From contig DJGV01000010.1 in the NCBI GenBank assembly GCA_002432805.1, positions 127,571-191,570 on the forward strand: a DNA stretch of 64,000 bases, read 5' to 3'. The DNA is from Fervidobacterium sp. UBA5837 (GTDB lineage: Bacteria > Thermotogota > Thermotogae > Thermotogales > Fervidobacteriaceae). Numbering within the stretch: the first letter of the stretch is position 1; each line of letters starts with the position of its first letter. This document shows, piece by piece, positions 9,028-17,595 of this stretch. Under the pieces are notes generated by a model. It did not search any database, was not told the DNA's origin, and saw only the letters and a program-made list of their open reading frames with translations. Both the position numbers and the translations under genes were made by a program.

Positions 9028-9059
9028 AAAGCTCGAGGATACAAAAATCCCCGAGCTTT
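9028..9059 (-). terminator. Terminator of the yajC-secD-secF transcript
   Basis: On the minus strand the stem AAAGCTCGGGGAT / ATCCTCGAGCTTT (one G-U pair) with a 6-base loop is followed by a T-rich tract. It lies 14 bases past the secF stop. Confidence 0.78.
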
Positions 9060-9072
9060 GTCAAGAGAAAAT

Positions 9073-10065
9073 TTATAAAGACTTAACCCATCTAATTACG
9101 ATAGGAGATGCTATGAATATTGTCGAGTAAGCTCCTACAACAGTACCAATCGCCATACCAAATCCAAATGACCTTATACTGCCTGTTGGGAAAATCAAGA
9201 GCATAAATACTGTGAAGAATGTCATTATACCAGTGTTTAGTGTCCTTGTCAGAGTTGAGTTTATACTATCGTTGATGATAACTTTAACATCTCTTCCTTT
9301 GAACTTCTTCCCAAATTCCCTTATCCTATCGAAAACAACTATCGTATCATTTATGGAGTAACCTATAAGTGTAAGGACAGCTGCTATTGCAGGTGCGTTC
9401 ATCTCCACTCCGAACAAAGAGAACATTCCAATTGTTATGATGGCATCATGAAGCAATGCAATTACTGCCCCAATACCGAAGATAAACTTAAACCTTAATG
9501 CTACGTAAATAAGTATGGCAAGGAGTGTAACAACTACAGCTTGCCAAGTGAGATTCTTAATTTCGTTTGCAGAATCTCCACTGACTTCGTTGAAACTAAG
9601 GACCTTTCCACCAAGTGCTGATTCAACTTTTTGTGTTAAATTTACTTTTTCATCGGCTGTGTATGTCTTCAATACACCATTTTCATCCTTTGGCGTTATG
9701 ACTATTGAAAAAGTATTTTTCTCCCCTTGTCCAATGGCTTGAACTTGTAAAATCCTAGCATCTTTGAACTCTGGAGCAATATCTGAAACTTTTGCTCTAA
9801 CGTCGGCAACAGCCATATTGTTTGAAGTGGTTTCAACGATAAGCTCACTACCACCCAAGAATTCTACACCAAAATTGAAACCTTTAGTAAATATACTTAT
9901 CAAAGAAATAACAATTAAGATAGCAGAAATCGTTATGAAGTAATACCTCTTACCGACGAAGTCTAACTTCCACCCTCGGCTATATACTGAACCATATTGT
10001 GAATCGTTAGCACTTGTGGCCGTTGTGTTTTTTTTATTTGCGGCATCCTTTTTCACTTCTTTCAT
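9073..10065 (-). CDS. secF: Protein translocase subunit SecF
   Basis: 330 residues. SecF works with SecD in the cytoplasmic membrane, using the ion gradient to complete export of proteins pushed out by SecA-SecYEG. A 40-residue polar N-terminal stretch precedes helix 1; then come FNFGVEFLGGSELIVET, the periplasmic P1-type domain, and a C-terminal half with five helices including GYSINDTIVVFDRIRE and NDSINSTLTRTLNTG, both SecF signatures. The ATG overlaps the secD stop by 4 bases (ATGA), which indicates coupled translation. The order yajC-secD-secF is the usual one. Confidence 0.97.
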   Translation of the reverse strand: MKEVKKDAANKKNTTATSANDSQYGSVYSRGWKLDFVGKRYYFITISAILIVISLISIFTKGFNFGVEFLGGSELIVETTSNNMAVADVRAKVSDIAPEFKDARILQVQAIGQGEKNTFSIVITPKDENGVLKTYTADEKVNLTQKVESALGGKVLSFNEVSGDSANEIKNLTWQAVVVTLLAILIYVALRFKFIFGIGAVIALLHDAIITIGMFSLFGVEMNAPAIAAVLTLIGYSINDTIVVFDRIREFGKKFKGRDVKVIINDSINSTLTRTLNTGIMTFFTVFMLLIFPTGSIRSFGFGMAIGTVVGAYSTIFIASPIVIRWVKSL

Positions 10066-11489
10066 TTCTGCGCACCTCCAATCCTTTTGACTCTAATTGC
10101 TCCAGATATTGCGTCAAGTAGCACCTTACTAAATACCAAGTTCATAAACATGGCTGCAAAGATACCGACAATTGTTGTGATCGCAAATCCCTTAATCGTT
10201 CCTGTGCCAAAGTAGTATAGAGCAAGTGCAGCTATGATTGTTGTAAGGTTTGAGTCAAAGAGTGTCCAGAAAGAACGGGAGAATGAAAGTTCAATGGCCG
10301 TTTTCGTAGTTTTTCCAGCCCTGATCTCTTCCTTTATTCTTTCGTTAACTATTACGTTACCATCGACTAGTGTACCTATTGTGAAGATGATACCTGCGAT
10401 ACCAGGTAGCGTAAGTATCGAACCAGTTCCTGCCATGAAACCAAAGATGAGCACCAATGCATATATGATACCTATATCGGCCACGAGGCCCATGATGCCA
10501 TAGAATGCTAGCATGTAAACCATGACCATTGCAGTACCTATAAGTCCTGCATACAGACATTGCATGATGACATCCTGACCAAGAAGAGGCGATATGAGTT
10601 GGGCATTAGTCTTTACAAGTCTTGCCGGCAAAGCTCCGCTTCTCAGAATCGCTGCAAGTTCTTTTGCCTCGTCGAACGTGAAATTACCTCTAATTTGTCC
10701 TTTACCATCCTCTATCGGGCTAACAACAAATCCGACAAATTGCACTTTGTCATCAAGTATAATCGCCAATCTCTTTTTCAACGCTGCTTGATATTGCGTT
10801 GTGCCACTATTCAATACCTGTTCTGGTACGTAGAGTTCTTTCGTTATATTCTTGAAAATATCAACAAAAGCCTTATCAAGCGTGAATGAAACAACGTAAT
10901 TTGCAACACCTTGCTGATCGAGTACTGGCATTGCCTGAGTGATCCTTGGCCCAGAAAGTACTAAGTCTTTTCTATTGTTTACTTCTTTCTTTACAAGGTA
11001 CCAATCGCTGCCATCTTTACTTGGATACCATTGAGCATTTTCTCTAACAGCCAAATTCACATCATCGGGATTGGTAGTTGGGTCATAGGTTCTTTCATCT
11101 ATTGCCTGACCAAACCATAGCAAACCAGTCGAACCGACGAGCTTTTCCGCTTGCGTTGTATCAGTTGCATCCGGTATTTCAACCTCAATGAATGAATTGG
11201 TTTCCCTGAAACTCTTTCTAATGACTGCTTCTGTATATCCTGCGGAGTCCAATCTGTTTCTTAGAACCGTCCAGACATCGTCAACGACGCTAACTGAGTT
11301 TTCCGAGCTTTTCTCAACTTCAACTTTGTACTCCAACCTAACTCCACCGCTTAAGTCTAACCCTAATTTGATTCTACTAAACAATTTGTCAAGTCCTTGA
11401 GCTGGCCTTCCGCCAGGCCATAGCATTGCCACAATGGCTGCGACAAGTAGTGCTAGCGAAATTATGAGTCTCACTCGATCACTGCGCAT
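10062..11489 (-). CDS. secD: Protein translocase subunit SecD
   Basis: 475 residues, shorter than the roughly 615 of E. coli because the first periplasmic domain is compact, as in Thermotoga. Visible: the N-terminal helix, KLGLDLSGGVRLEYKV (the conserved D-GG motif), the base domain ending in FTFDEAKELAAILRSGALPA, and then six helices with LTLPGIAGIIFTIGTLVDGNVIVNERIKEE, the proton/sodium-coupling SecD motif, and ELSFSRSFWTLFDSNLTTI. It is an inner-membrane partner of SecF, whose start codon overlaps its stop. Confidence 0.97.
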   Translation of the reverse strand: MRSDRVRLIISLALLVAAIVAMLWPGGRPAQGLDKLFSRIKLGLDLSGGVRLEYKVEVEKSSENSVSVVDDVWTVLRNRLDSAGYTEAVIRKSFRETNSFIEVEIPDATDTTQAEKLVGSTGLLWFGQAIDERTYDPTTNPDDVNLAVRENAQWYPSKDGSDWYLVKKEVNNRKDLVLSGPRITQAMPVLDQQGVANYVVSFTLDKAFVDIFKNITKELYVPEQVLNSGTTQYQAALKKRLAIILDDKVQFVGFVVSPIEDGKGQIRGNFTFDEAKELAAILRSGALPARLVKTNAQLISPLLGQDVIMQCLYAGLIGTAMVMVYMLAFYGIMGLVADIGIIYALVLIFGFMAGTGSILTLPGIAGIIFTIGTLVDGNVIVNERIKEEIRAGKTTKTAIELSFSRSFWTLFDSNLTTIIAALALYYFGTGTIKGFAITTIVGIFAAMFMNLVFSKVLLDAISGAIRVKRIGGAQK

Positions 11490-11511
11490 CTAAAAACCCT
11501 CCCCTTGTGTA

Positions 11512-11919
11512 CTATTCTTTGGAATTGCTCTCTTCTTCGTTTGCTTCTTCTTTTGATTCCTTTGACTCTTCTTTTACTTCTTCTTTATCTTTGAGCACTT
11601 TAGCTATGTATGCCTTGTGAATCTCGAGTTCTGTGGAATTCGCACTTTTAATTTTGAGTGTATCCTTCTTTATGTCAATAATTTTTCCTACAACTCCACC
11701 CGTGGTAATAACGTTATCCCCTCTTTTCAAACTCTCAAGCATCTGTTTGAATTCCTTTTCTTTCCTTCTTTGTGGGAGAATGACCAAAAAATACATCATA
11801 GCAAAGAATAAAAGGAGCATTATTACCATCTGTATCAATGCTCCACTGCTACTTGTTGCCGTTGGTGTTGTTCCTGCTGCTGCACCAGCATCTGGTGCAC
11901 CTGCGAATACCATTTTCAT
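11512..11919 (-). CDS. yajC: Sec accessory protein YajC
   Basis: 135 residues from ATG 11919, served by AGGAGGTG eight bases upstream. One membrane helix (ALIQMVIMLLLFFAMMYFLVIL) is followed by PQRRKEKEFKQMLESLKRGDNVITTGGVVGKI, the diagnostic YajC block. The tail from about residue 112 is a run of Glu, Lys and Ser that is probably disordered. YajC associates with SecDF in the inner membrane. It is the first gene of the yajC-secD-secF unit and ends 22 bases before secD. Confidence 0.94.
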   Translation of the reverse strand: MKMVFAGAPDAGAAAGTTPTATSSSGALIQMVIMLLLFFAMMYFLVILPQRRKEKEFKQMLESLKRGDNVITTGGVVGKIIDIKKDTLKIKSANSTELEIHKAYIAKVLKDKEEVKEESKESKEEANEEESNSKE

Positions 11920-11964
11920 CACTTACACCTCCTAGTTTTCACACCTATGTATATGATATTATAG

Positions 11965-12780
11965 TTACCTGTTAAGTTCTGCTGCTCTTACGGTATTTTC
12001 CATGAGAACGAGCGTGGTTATCTTTCCAACTCCTCCCGGAACTGGTGTTAAATCACATATTTCAGATACAGTTGGGTCTACATCACCGCACATTTCATCA
12101 TTTTCGACGTTGATTCCTACATCGATCACAATAGTTCCAGGTTTGAAATAATCTTTGTTGTAGGCCTTTGCCTTCCCAATTGCTACTGCGACTATATCTG
12201 AGTTTTTCATTATATCAGCAATATTTTGCGTTTTAGAATGACATACTGTAACAGTTGCGTCAACTCCTTTCTGCAAAAGAAGCATGGTTAATGGTTTTCC
12301 AACAGTTACACTTCTTCCGATGACTGCAATTTTCTTACCGGATGGATTTGTAACGTAGTTTATGACCTTCATAACAGCTTGTGCTGTACACGGTGGAAAT
12401 GTTGGATGATCATACAAGATGTTACCCAAATTCAATGGGTTTCTCCCTTCTACATCTTTTTCGGGTGAGATCATCGATGCAACTTCTAATTCTGAAATAT
12501 CTTTCGGCAGGGGATGAGTCAACAAAATGCCATCTATAGAGATATCAGCAGATAACCTTGAGAGTAGCAACTTCAATTCTGATACCTTTGACGACTCGTA
12601 AACAGAAAATTCGATCCCCAGTCTCTTTGCTTGTTTTTCCTGACTCTTCAGATAACTTAGAGTCGAAAGATCAGGCTGGCAAGTAACGACAGCTAACTTT
12701 GGTGGATGACTGAGTTTTGAAATTCGAGTTTTTATCTCCTCAACCATTGAAGCATACAGTGGTTCTATATTTATAAACAT
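11965..12780 (-). CDS. folD: Methylenetetrahydrofolate dehydrogenase (FolD), altered catalytic Lys
   Basis: 271 residues from ATG 12780, with GGAGGTG at ideal distance; an in-frame TTG 15 bases upstream lies inside that site. FolD oxidises 5,10-methylene-THF with NADP+ and normally also hydrolyses methenyl-THF to 10-formyl-THF. Seen: EKDVEGRNPLNLG, FPPCTAQAV, the Rossmann motif GRSVTVGKP, VDVGIN and DLTPVPGGVGKITT. The family motif Tyr-x3-Lys reads SYLKSQ here (Tyr43, Gln47), so the Lys needed for the cyclohydrolase step in studied enzymes is Gln. The dehydrogenase half looks intact. Confidence 0.93.
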   Translation of the reverse strand: MFINIEPLYASMVEEIKTRISKLSHPPKLAVVTCQPDLSTLSYLKSQEKQAKRLGIEFSVYESSKVSELKLLLSRLSADISIDGILLTHPLPKDISELEVASMISPEKDVEGRNPLNLGNILYDHPTFPPCTAQAVMKVINYVTNPSGKKIAVIGRSVTVGKPLTMLLLQKGVDATVTVCHSKTQNIADIMKNSDIVAVAIGKAKAYNKDYFKPGTIVIDVGINVENDEMCGDVDPTVSEICDLTPVPGGVGKITTLVLMENTVRAAELNR

Positions 12781-12822
12781 TTGCAACACCTCCAAGAGAC
12801 CTTGAATGCGAGAGCTGAAGGA

Positions 12823-13218
12823 TTAATCTCTTTCCATGAAAGCGCCTTTTAGCCCTGCTTTGTAAAGAAGTCCGCAGACTTCGTACATACCTTTTTTTGT
12901 AACACAAAGTATTACACCAGATGTTTCAGCAGCAATCTTAGTTTCTGGCATGATATCTCTGTTTCTTACGACCAAAACCACCGGTGTACCTACAACGGCA
13001 GCAGTTCTTACACATTGTGGGGTTGCTAATCCCGTAACAAGTAAAGAACCTGGTTCTGGAAGTGCAAGTACATCGCTCATTAGATCCGAAGCTGCTACCT
13101 TTTCTATCTCAATGTCGTCAATATTTCGCTCATCGTTGCCAACAAGTACCACACCATCTACAAGCTTTAACAGTTCGGATAATTTCATCACGTACGAGCA
13201 CATGAAACATTGCTTCAT
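12823..13218 (-). CDS. DRTGG-domain protein
   Basis: 131 residues (121 if the ATG at 13188 is used; neither start has a clear ribosome site). The segment from about residue 57, GSLLVTGLATPQCVRTAAVVGTP through SGVILCVTKKGMYEVCGLLYKAGL, fits the DRTGG fold, a small Rossmann-like domain of unknown ligand that occurs alone or attached to CBS domains, HPr kinase or phosphotransacetylase. Stand-alone copies sit near hydrogenase or energy genes in anaerobes and are often called HPr-kinase-like. It lies between thyX and folD in the same transcript, but that gives no function. Confidence 0.72.
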   Translation of the reverse strand: MKQCFMCSYVMKLSELLKLVDGVVLVGNDERNIDDIEIEKVAASDLMSDVLALPEPGSLLVTGLATPQCVRTAAVVGTPVVLVVRNRDIMPETKIAAETSGVILCVTKKGMYEVCGLLYKAGLKGAFMERD

Positions 13219-13273
13219 CCAAAATGAACGATTGTGCTCTTCCCCCTTTCGCTTTTCATCTAATTTACACCGT

Positions 13274-14038
13274 TTACTTTTCTAATACGTTCTGTTTGGG
13301 TAACAAATCACCCTTGTAAGTAAATTTAATAAACGCATCGTATGTCCACGGGCAGGTCTCTTTGAAAAACTCAGCTATGACTAATGCGTACTGCTGAATC
13401 TCCCATTGCGCATGCGAATCAGCACGTAAACTCAGAAAATTCATTAGACTTCTAGCATTTACCGTCCAATAGAACTGAGTGTAAGTTGATAACGGTAAGA
13501 CAACTCTGGCCAGTTCCCTCGCTACACCTTTGTTCAAAAGCTCTTTGTAGACTTTGTAGCTTTCCTCGCATGCCTTTTGTATCGATTCTTTTATACTCTC
13601 CAAAAGTGCGGTGTCTTCTACTTCTACAGACTTTTGCCTATCTTCAGATATATTCGCGCGCACATTATCCGGTACGTAGAATTCTTCCTCTTTGACTTCC
13701 GTGTACCTTTGGCTGATCTCATTGAAAGAACCTATACGATGCCTGAACCATTGCCTTGTAACGAAGAGTGGTGCTTTCACATGGAATGTGAATACTATGT
13801 GCTCAAAAGGCGTCTCGTGCCCGTGTTCCATAAGATATAAAACGAGCGACTTGTCTTTTTGTGGTGTTTTCAATCCTTGACCATACGAAACACGTGCTGC
13901 TTTAACTGCAGAATAATCATTGCCCATCATGTCAGCCAATCTTACAAATCCTTTATCCAAAACCTTTTTTTCAAACTTTTCAAATCGTGAAGAATCAATT
14001 CTTTCTGCTTTTTCGTCTCCTGCTTCGAATTTTGCCAA
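13274..14038 (-). CDS. thyX: FAD-dependent thymidylate synthase ThyX
   Basis: 254 residues. ThyX makes dTMP from dUMP with methylene-THF as carbon source and FAD/NADPH as reductant, releasing THF. The ThyX motif RHRIGSFNEIS (RHR-x7-S) is present; HGHETPFEHIVFTFHVKAP and NARSLMNFLSLRADSHAQWEIQQYA are nearly the Thermotoga pattern. The start is TTG 14038, with GGAGGTGG six bases upstream; this lies inside the last codons of rnhB, giving a 44-base overlap. The first 26 residues are an extension not needed for the fold. ThyX does not produce DHF, and folD just downstream supplies its cofactor. Confidence 0.97.
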   Translation of the reverse strand: MAKFEAGDEKAERIDSSRFEKFEKKVLDKGFVRLADMMGNDYSAVKAARVSYGQGLKTPQKDKSLVLYLMEHGHETPFEHIVFTFHVKAPLFVTRQWFRHRIGSFNEISQRYTEVKEEEFYVPDNVRANISEDRQKSVEVEDTALLESIKESIQKACEESYKVYKELLNKGVARELARVVLPLSTYTQFYWTVNARSLMNFLSLRADSHAQWEIQQYALVIAEFFKETCPWTYDAFIKFTYKGDLLPKQNVLEK

Positions 14039-14735
14039 AAATATCCACCTCCATTGAATCTAAGATTACTCTGTACCGCTCAACACTTATCTTACCGTCA
14101 CGATACCATTCTTCCAACAATTGAGTATTCAGCATCTTCCTAATTGGTTCGAATGTTAGTCTATGGAAATAGGTTGGACCATACATTTGCAATGCTTCTA
14201 AGTGTTCCATCGTTGGATAACCTTTGTGTTTTGCCAACTTGTACTGGGGAAATTGTGAATCGAATTTTCTCATTATCCTATCTCTCGTCACTTTTGCTAG
14301 TATCGATGCTGCAGAAATCTGATAGACTTTACTATCGCCCTTTACTATGCATTTTGAAGGATAGCTCAGTTTTAGACTCTTGCCATCTACTTGCACATTT
14401 CTTATCTCAACATATTGCGCCAATATTTTAAGTGCCCTATTCATAGCTAATTCAGTTGCGTGAAATATGTTGTACAAATCGATTTCTTCAGGTGTGGCCA
14501 GCCCTATGCCATATTTTGCATTAACTACTATTCTGTTGTATGCTTCTTCTCTTTTCTTAGCCGATAGAATTTTACTGTCCGCAATTCCTTCCATGTAAGT
14601 CCCTTCGTCAAGATAGACTGCTGCAGCAACAACTGGGCCAAAGAGTGGCCCTCTACCTGCTTCATCCACACCTATTATACTGTAATCGATACTTTTTCTA
14701 TCCTCACTTATGTTTTCCACATCGTTCACGCTCAT
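13995..14735 (-). CDS. rnhB: Ribonuclease HII
   Basis: 246 residues. RNase HII cuts RNA in RNA-DNA hybrids, including single ribonucleotides left in DNA. The motif IIGVDEAGRGPLFGPVVAAAV carries the first two acidic residues (Asp, Glu) and GRG; ADSKILSAKKREEAY, VKGDSKVYQISAASILAKVTRD (third Asp) and HKGYPTMEHLEAL complete the active site. The C-terminal 40 residues (TQLLEEWYRDGKISVERYR...) are an extra helical tail ending in an Arg/Lys cluster, and the thyX start lies within it. It begins 47 bases downstream of the lipoprotein gene. Confidence 0.95.
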   Translation of the reverse strand: MSVNDVENISEDRKSIDYSIIGVDEAGRGPLFGPVVAAAVYLDEGTYMEGIADSKILSAKKREEAYNRIVVNAKYGIGLATPEEIDLYNIFHATELAMNRALKILAQYVEIRNVQVDGKSLKLSYPSKCIVKGDSKVYQISAASILAKVTRDRIMRKFDSQFPQYKLAKHKGYPTMEHLEALQMYGPTYFHRLTFEPIRKMLNTQLLEEWYRDGKISVERYRVILDSMEVDIFGKIRSRRRKSRKN

Positions 14736-14781
14736 TGTATCAATTGTTGTATCAGTTGTAAGATGCTAATATTTTCTAATA

Positions 14782-15288
14782 TTATTTTGTTGCCTCGCTT
14801 ATCTCTTTGTATATGTCATTTACATCATTTACGAATTTATCTATACTATCACCCGTGATAACTACAAGCCAGTTTTCCTTGTACCATGTATAAAGATCTG
14901 TGTTCTCAAGCCTGACGGTAAAAATCCCATATGTTCCCATGTTTACCTTCATATACTTCAACTTCAAGGGATTACCGCCATATTTTTTGGTTATTTCGTT
15001 CCACTTCTCTTTTGATTCATCGTTGCTATCGTATCGAAAGATCATCAGTATGCCATCTACACCATCGAAAACCGCGTACCTTCCATCACCTAGTGCGATA
15101 TCGCCAAAACCATTTATCTCGCCACTGTCCAAAAGGTAATACTTATTTGAAAGTACATTTACTGCGGCGTCAGTAGAGTAACTTGCTGGAGGAACTTGCG
15201 GTACGAAAGGTATTGAGCAAGATGAAAGCATGAATAGAAGCAATACTATCAAGAGAACAAACACACTTCTCGATGATACCTTTTTCAA
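14782..15288 (-). CDS. Small lipoprotein of unknown function
   Basis: I take TTG 15288 as start because AAAGGAG lies upstream and the product then opens with a clean signal peptide (KKVSSRSVFVLLIVLLLFML) ending in the lipobox LSSC. A GTG at 15309 adds seven residues and is the alternative. The mature part, about 145 residues, is polar and beta-rich (KYYLLDSGEINGFGDIALG, YGIFTVRLENTDLYTWYKE) and should be anchored to a membrane through a lipidated Cys. I do not recognise the family. It sits between a secreted lipase-like gene and rnhB. Confidence 0.7.
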   Translation of the reverse strand: MKKVSSRSVFVLLIVLLLFMLSSCSIPFVPQVPPASYSTDAAVNVLSNKYYLLDSGEINGFGDIALGDGRYAVFDGVDGILMIFRYDSNDESKEKWNEITKKYGGNPLKLKYMKVNMGTYGIFTVRLENTDLYTWYKENWLVVITGDSIDKFVNDVNDIYKEISEATK

Positions 15289-15364
15289 TTCTTCGTTCAC
15301 TCCTTTCACATCTACTCTAAATTATCTTGTCATTAAGTGTGATATCATCGTATGTCATCACATC

Positions 15365-16348
15365 TCACCAGTAGTGATAGAAGTAATTTATAGCTTCGTT
15401 TATTATTATATCACTCAAAATAAAATCTGCATGGTCGTATCCAGAAAAAATTTGTGCGTTGCCAAAATGAACGGCACTGTTTAAAGGTACCATACCATCG
15501 TTAATGGAAAAGTCAGAATCAAGTCCATACACTATCTTTGAAATGATTGTCAAAAAATTGAGGCCTTGGGTCGTTAAAAAATTTGTCTCAACTGAATTTC
15601 TAAAAACCTTTACTGGAGAATCAGACACAACGCCGGCAAAGTTTGCAAATTCCACCTCTTTAGGAATTGGAGGATGCCTTTTACCAAAGATCAGATAACT
15701 GTAATTTGGTGCTTGTATAAATGAACCTACCGTGTTTGCTGTAATCAATGTACTCTTCAACAAATCCCACTTTGGATGAAACTTGAGTATCTTCTTGTCC
15801 ATAACTATCAAGTTTGCAAACGGTGAACCTATATGTGGTGTACCTGCAAATACAATTTTATCTACTCGCGACTTAATTTCTTCACTTGTTAGATTTACTA
15901 GTGCATACCTAACAACTAAACCGCCCATACTGTGTGCATAGATATTGATTTTGCCTGTATCTTCGCCTAGTTTTAAAATCTCCCGTGCAAGCACATCGGC
16001 ACTCTGTTCTATCGGTACATCGAGGGATGGATAGACAAATATGTATAGGCCATACTCTGATGGTAACAATCTTTCCCAGTTCTCGATGAATCGCTTTTTA
16101 TAGACCGTCCAAACGCCTTCAATCTCCCAAGGGTCTATGCCATGTATCAAAATAACAGGCTGAATCCCATCTCTTATCTTTACGAGCTGCGCGTTTGGTC
16201 TATCGTACTCGAATTTGACAACTCTTGTATAGTCAAAAAATGGCTCTATCTGGTAAAGTGAACGATATACGGGTACCAAAGAATTATAGTAAACGAAATA
16301 TTCTGCTCCAAAAGACAGTGTAACAATTGATAAGATTAAAACAGTCAT
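15365..16348 (-). CDS. Secreted alpha/beta-hydrolase, lipase-like
   Basis: 327 residues. Residues 1-15 form a signal peptide. PVILIHGIDPWEIEG (residues 64-78) is the His-Gly oxyanion loop of lipases, and NIYAHSMGGLVVRYAL holds the nucleophile Ser140 in a G/A-x-S-x-G elbow; SINDGMVPLNSAVHF and GYDHADFI near the end can supply the Asp and His. The pattern resembles PGAP1/LipA-like esterases that act on lipids or esters outside the cytoplasm. Its ATG overlaps the stop of the DUF47 gene by one base (TGATG). The lipoprotein gene follows on the same strand. Confidence 0.82.
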   Translation of the reverse strand: MTVLILSIVTLSFGAEYFVYYNSLVPVYRSLYQIEPFFDYTRVVKFEYDRPNAQLVKIRDGIQPVILIHGIDPWEIEGVWTVYKKRFIENWERLLPSEYGLYIFVYPSLDVPIEQSADVLAREILKLGEDTGKINIYAHSMGGLVVRYALVNLTSEEIKSRVDKIVFAGTPHIGSPFANLIVMDKKILKFHPKWDLLKSTLITANTVGSFIQAPNYSYLIFGKRHPPIPKEVEFANFAGVVSDSPVKVFRNSVETNFLTTQGLNFLTIISKIVYGLDSDFSINDGMVPLNSAVHFGNAQIFSGYDHADFILSDIIINEAINYFYHYW

Positions 16349-16992
16349 CAGTAAGACAGTTTTAATAGCAATACCTCCAGTATGTCTGAAGCATCCTCCG
16401 TTCTATCCACTACATCGCCTATGTTTATGACTAATTCTTTGAGTTGCAATTTTTCGGCAAGTGGCAAATCTAATGAAAAGATCTCTTTCAAACTTTCTCC
16501 TTCAATAACATCTTCATCGTGCTCAAACTTTTCCACTTCTAGTACGTAATGATGCACTTCATCTATGTTATCGAAAAGTTTCTGCACTGCAATCGTAAAT
16601 GAACTTGATGCAGATATGGCACATTCGAGTTGACCGATCATCTTTTCCCTTATCTGTGCTGGCACATACGGTTTTTGATAAGTCAAGATCTTGCTCACGG
16701 ATTCACACTTATTCACAACTCTATCTATTCCTTCAGTTAGGGAGTGTATCACCTCACGCATATCGGGCAAGAATAGCCCCTTGTATGTCTCCGATATGAT
16801 ACTCCTCCTAGTCTCATCTGCATTGCGCTCCAAATCCTTCACTTGATTAAATACCTCTGAAAATCGATCGTCATTCGCAAAAAAGAGTTCAAATAGATGC
16901 TTGAGGGCCGTTGTAACCTCCACTGTCTTGTGAGAATGCTCTATCAAATTAGCGATCACTTCTTTTTCCCTCTTTGCAAAAGAGAAAGCCAT
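16348..16992 (-). CDS. DUF47/PhoU-like protein
   Basis: 214 residues from ATG 16992, which has GGAGGTG upstream (GTG 16998 is less likely). All-helical protein of the DUF47 family, related to PhoU: FSFAKREKEVIANLIEHS, DLERNADETRRSIISETYKGLFLPDMREVIHSLTEGIDRVVNKCE, and the C-terminal INIGDVVDRTEDASDILEVLLLKLS, with the E/D-x3-D metal-binding repeats. Such proteins usually accompany Pit-type phosphate transporters and are thought to gate them. No phosphate transporter is adjacent here; the partner is probably elsewhere. Confidence 0.85.
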   Translation of the reverse strand: MAFSFAKREKEVIANLIEHSHKTVEVTTALKHLFELFFANDDRFSEVFNQVKDLERNADETRRSIISETYKGLFLPDMREVIHSLTEGIDRVVNKCESVSKILTYQKPYVPAQIREKMIGQLECAISASSSFTIAVQKLFDNIDEVHHYVLEVEKFEHDEDVIEGESLKEIFSLDLPLAEKLQLKELVINIGDVVDRTEDASDILEVLLLKLSY

Positions 16993-17037
16993 CTTCACAC
17001 CTCCGAGATGTGCAATATCATCACAAAATTAATTATA

Positions 17038-17595
17038 TCATACCTTTAGAGTTTTTTCGAAAAAGAGGAGAAAAGTGTCACCGTAATCCCTTTCTTTCGT
17101 TATTTTTATACTTTTCAGTGTGTTTTCAGAAGGTTTCTCTCTCTTTGAGCATTGTAGTATGAAAATGGAGTTTTCATTCATCACATTATGGACTCTTTTC
17201 ACAATCTCATCGACGATCCCAAGCTCGTACGGTGGATCAGAATAGATGATATCAAAAGTACCATTATATAATTCCAAAAACTTGCGTGCATCGTTCTTTA
17301 CTATGCTCACTTGATTTTCAACTGACAGGGACTTCGAGTTCCTTTTTACAGCAGCAACAGATAAATTCGATGTATCGACAAATGTTACATGCATCGCACC
17401 ATTACTGATCATTTCGAAACCAACTATCCCGCTTCCGCAGCATACATCTGCACATACTTTATTCTCAAAATCGACCATATTTGCTAAACTTCTTCTAACT
17501 ATCGCACTAGTGTATCTCGTTCGTGAATCGTTGACGATATCTATCCTCTTGCCACGCAAGAAACCACTTTCAATAGTCAGCATCTTTCTCACCAT
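17038..17595 (-). CDS. rsmD: RsmD-family 16S rRNA guanine-N2 methyltransferase
   Basis: 185 residues, the normal RsmD length. RsmD methylates G966 of 16S rRNA with SAM during 30S assembly. ESGFLRGKRI at the N-terminus, TSAIVRRSLANM, the SAM loop DVCCGSGIVGFEMISNGA, FVDTS (acidic end of strand 2), and the catalytic SDPPYE at 119-124 all match. The start overlaps the rsmI end by 26 bases; ATG 17583 with GGTGAG before it is an equally good start. Two rRNA methyltransferases are thus translationally coupled. Confidence 0.9.
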   Translation of the reverse strand: MVRKMLTIESGFLRGKRIDIVNDSRTRYTSAIVRRSLANMVDFENKVCADVCCGSGIVGFEMISNGAMHVTFVDTSNLSVAAVKRNSKSLSVENQVSIVKNDARKFLELYNGTFDIIYSDPPYELGIVDEIVKRVHNVMNENSIFILQCSKREKPSENTLKSIKITKERDYGDTFLLFFEKTLKV

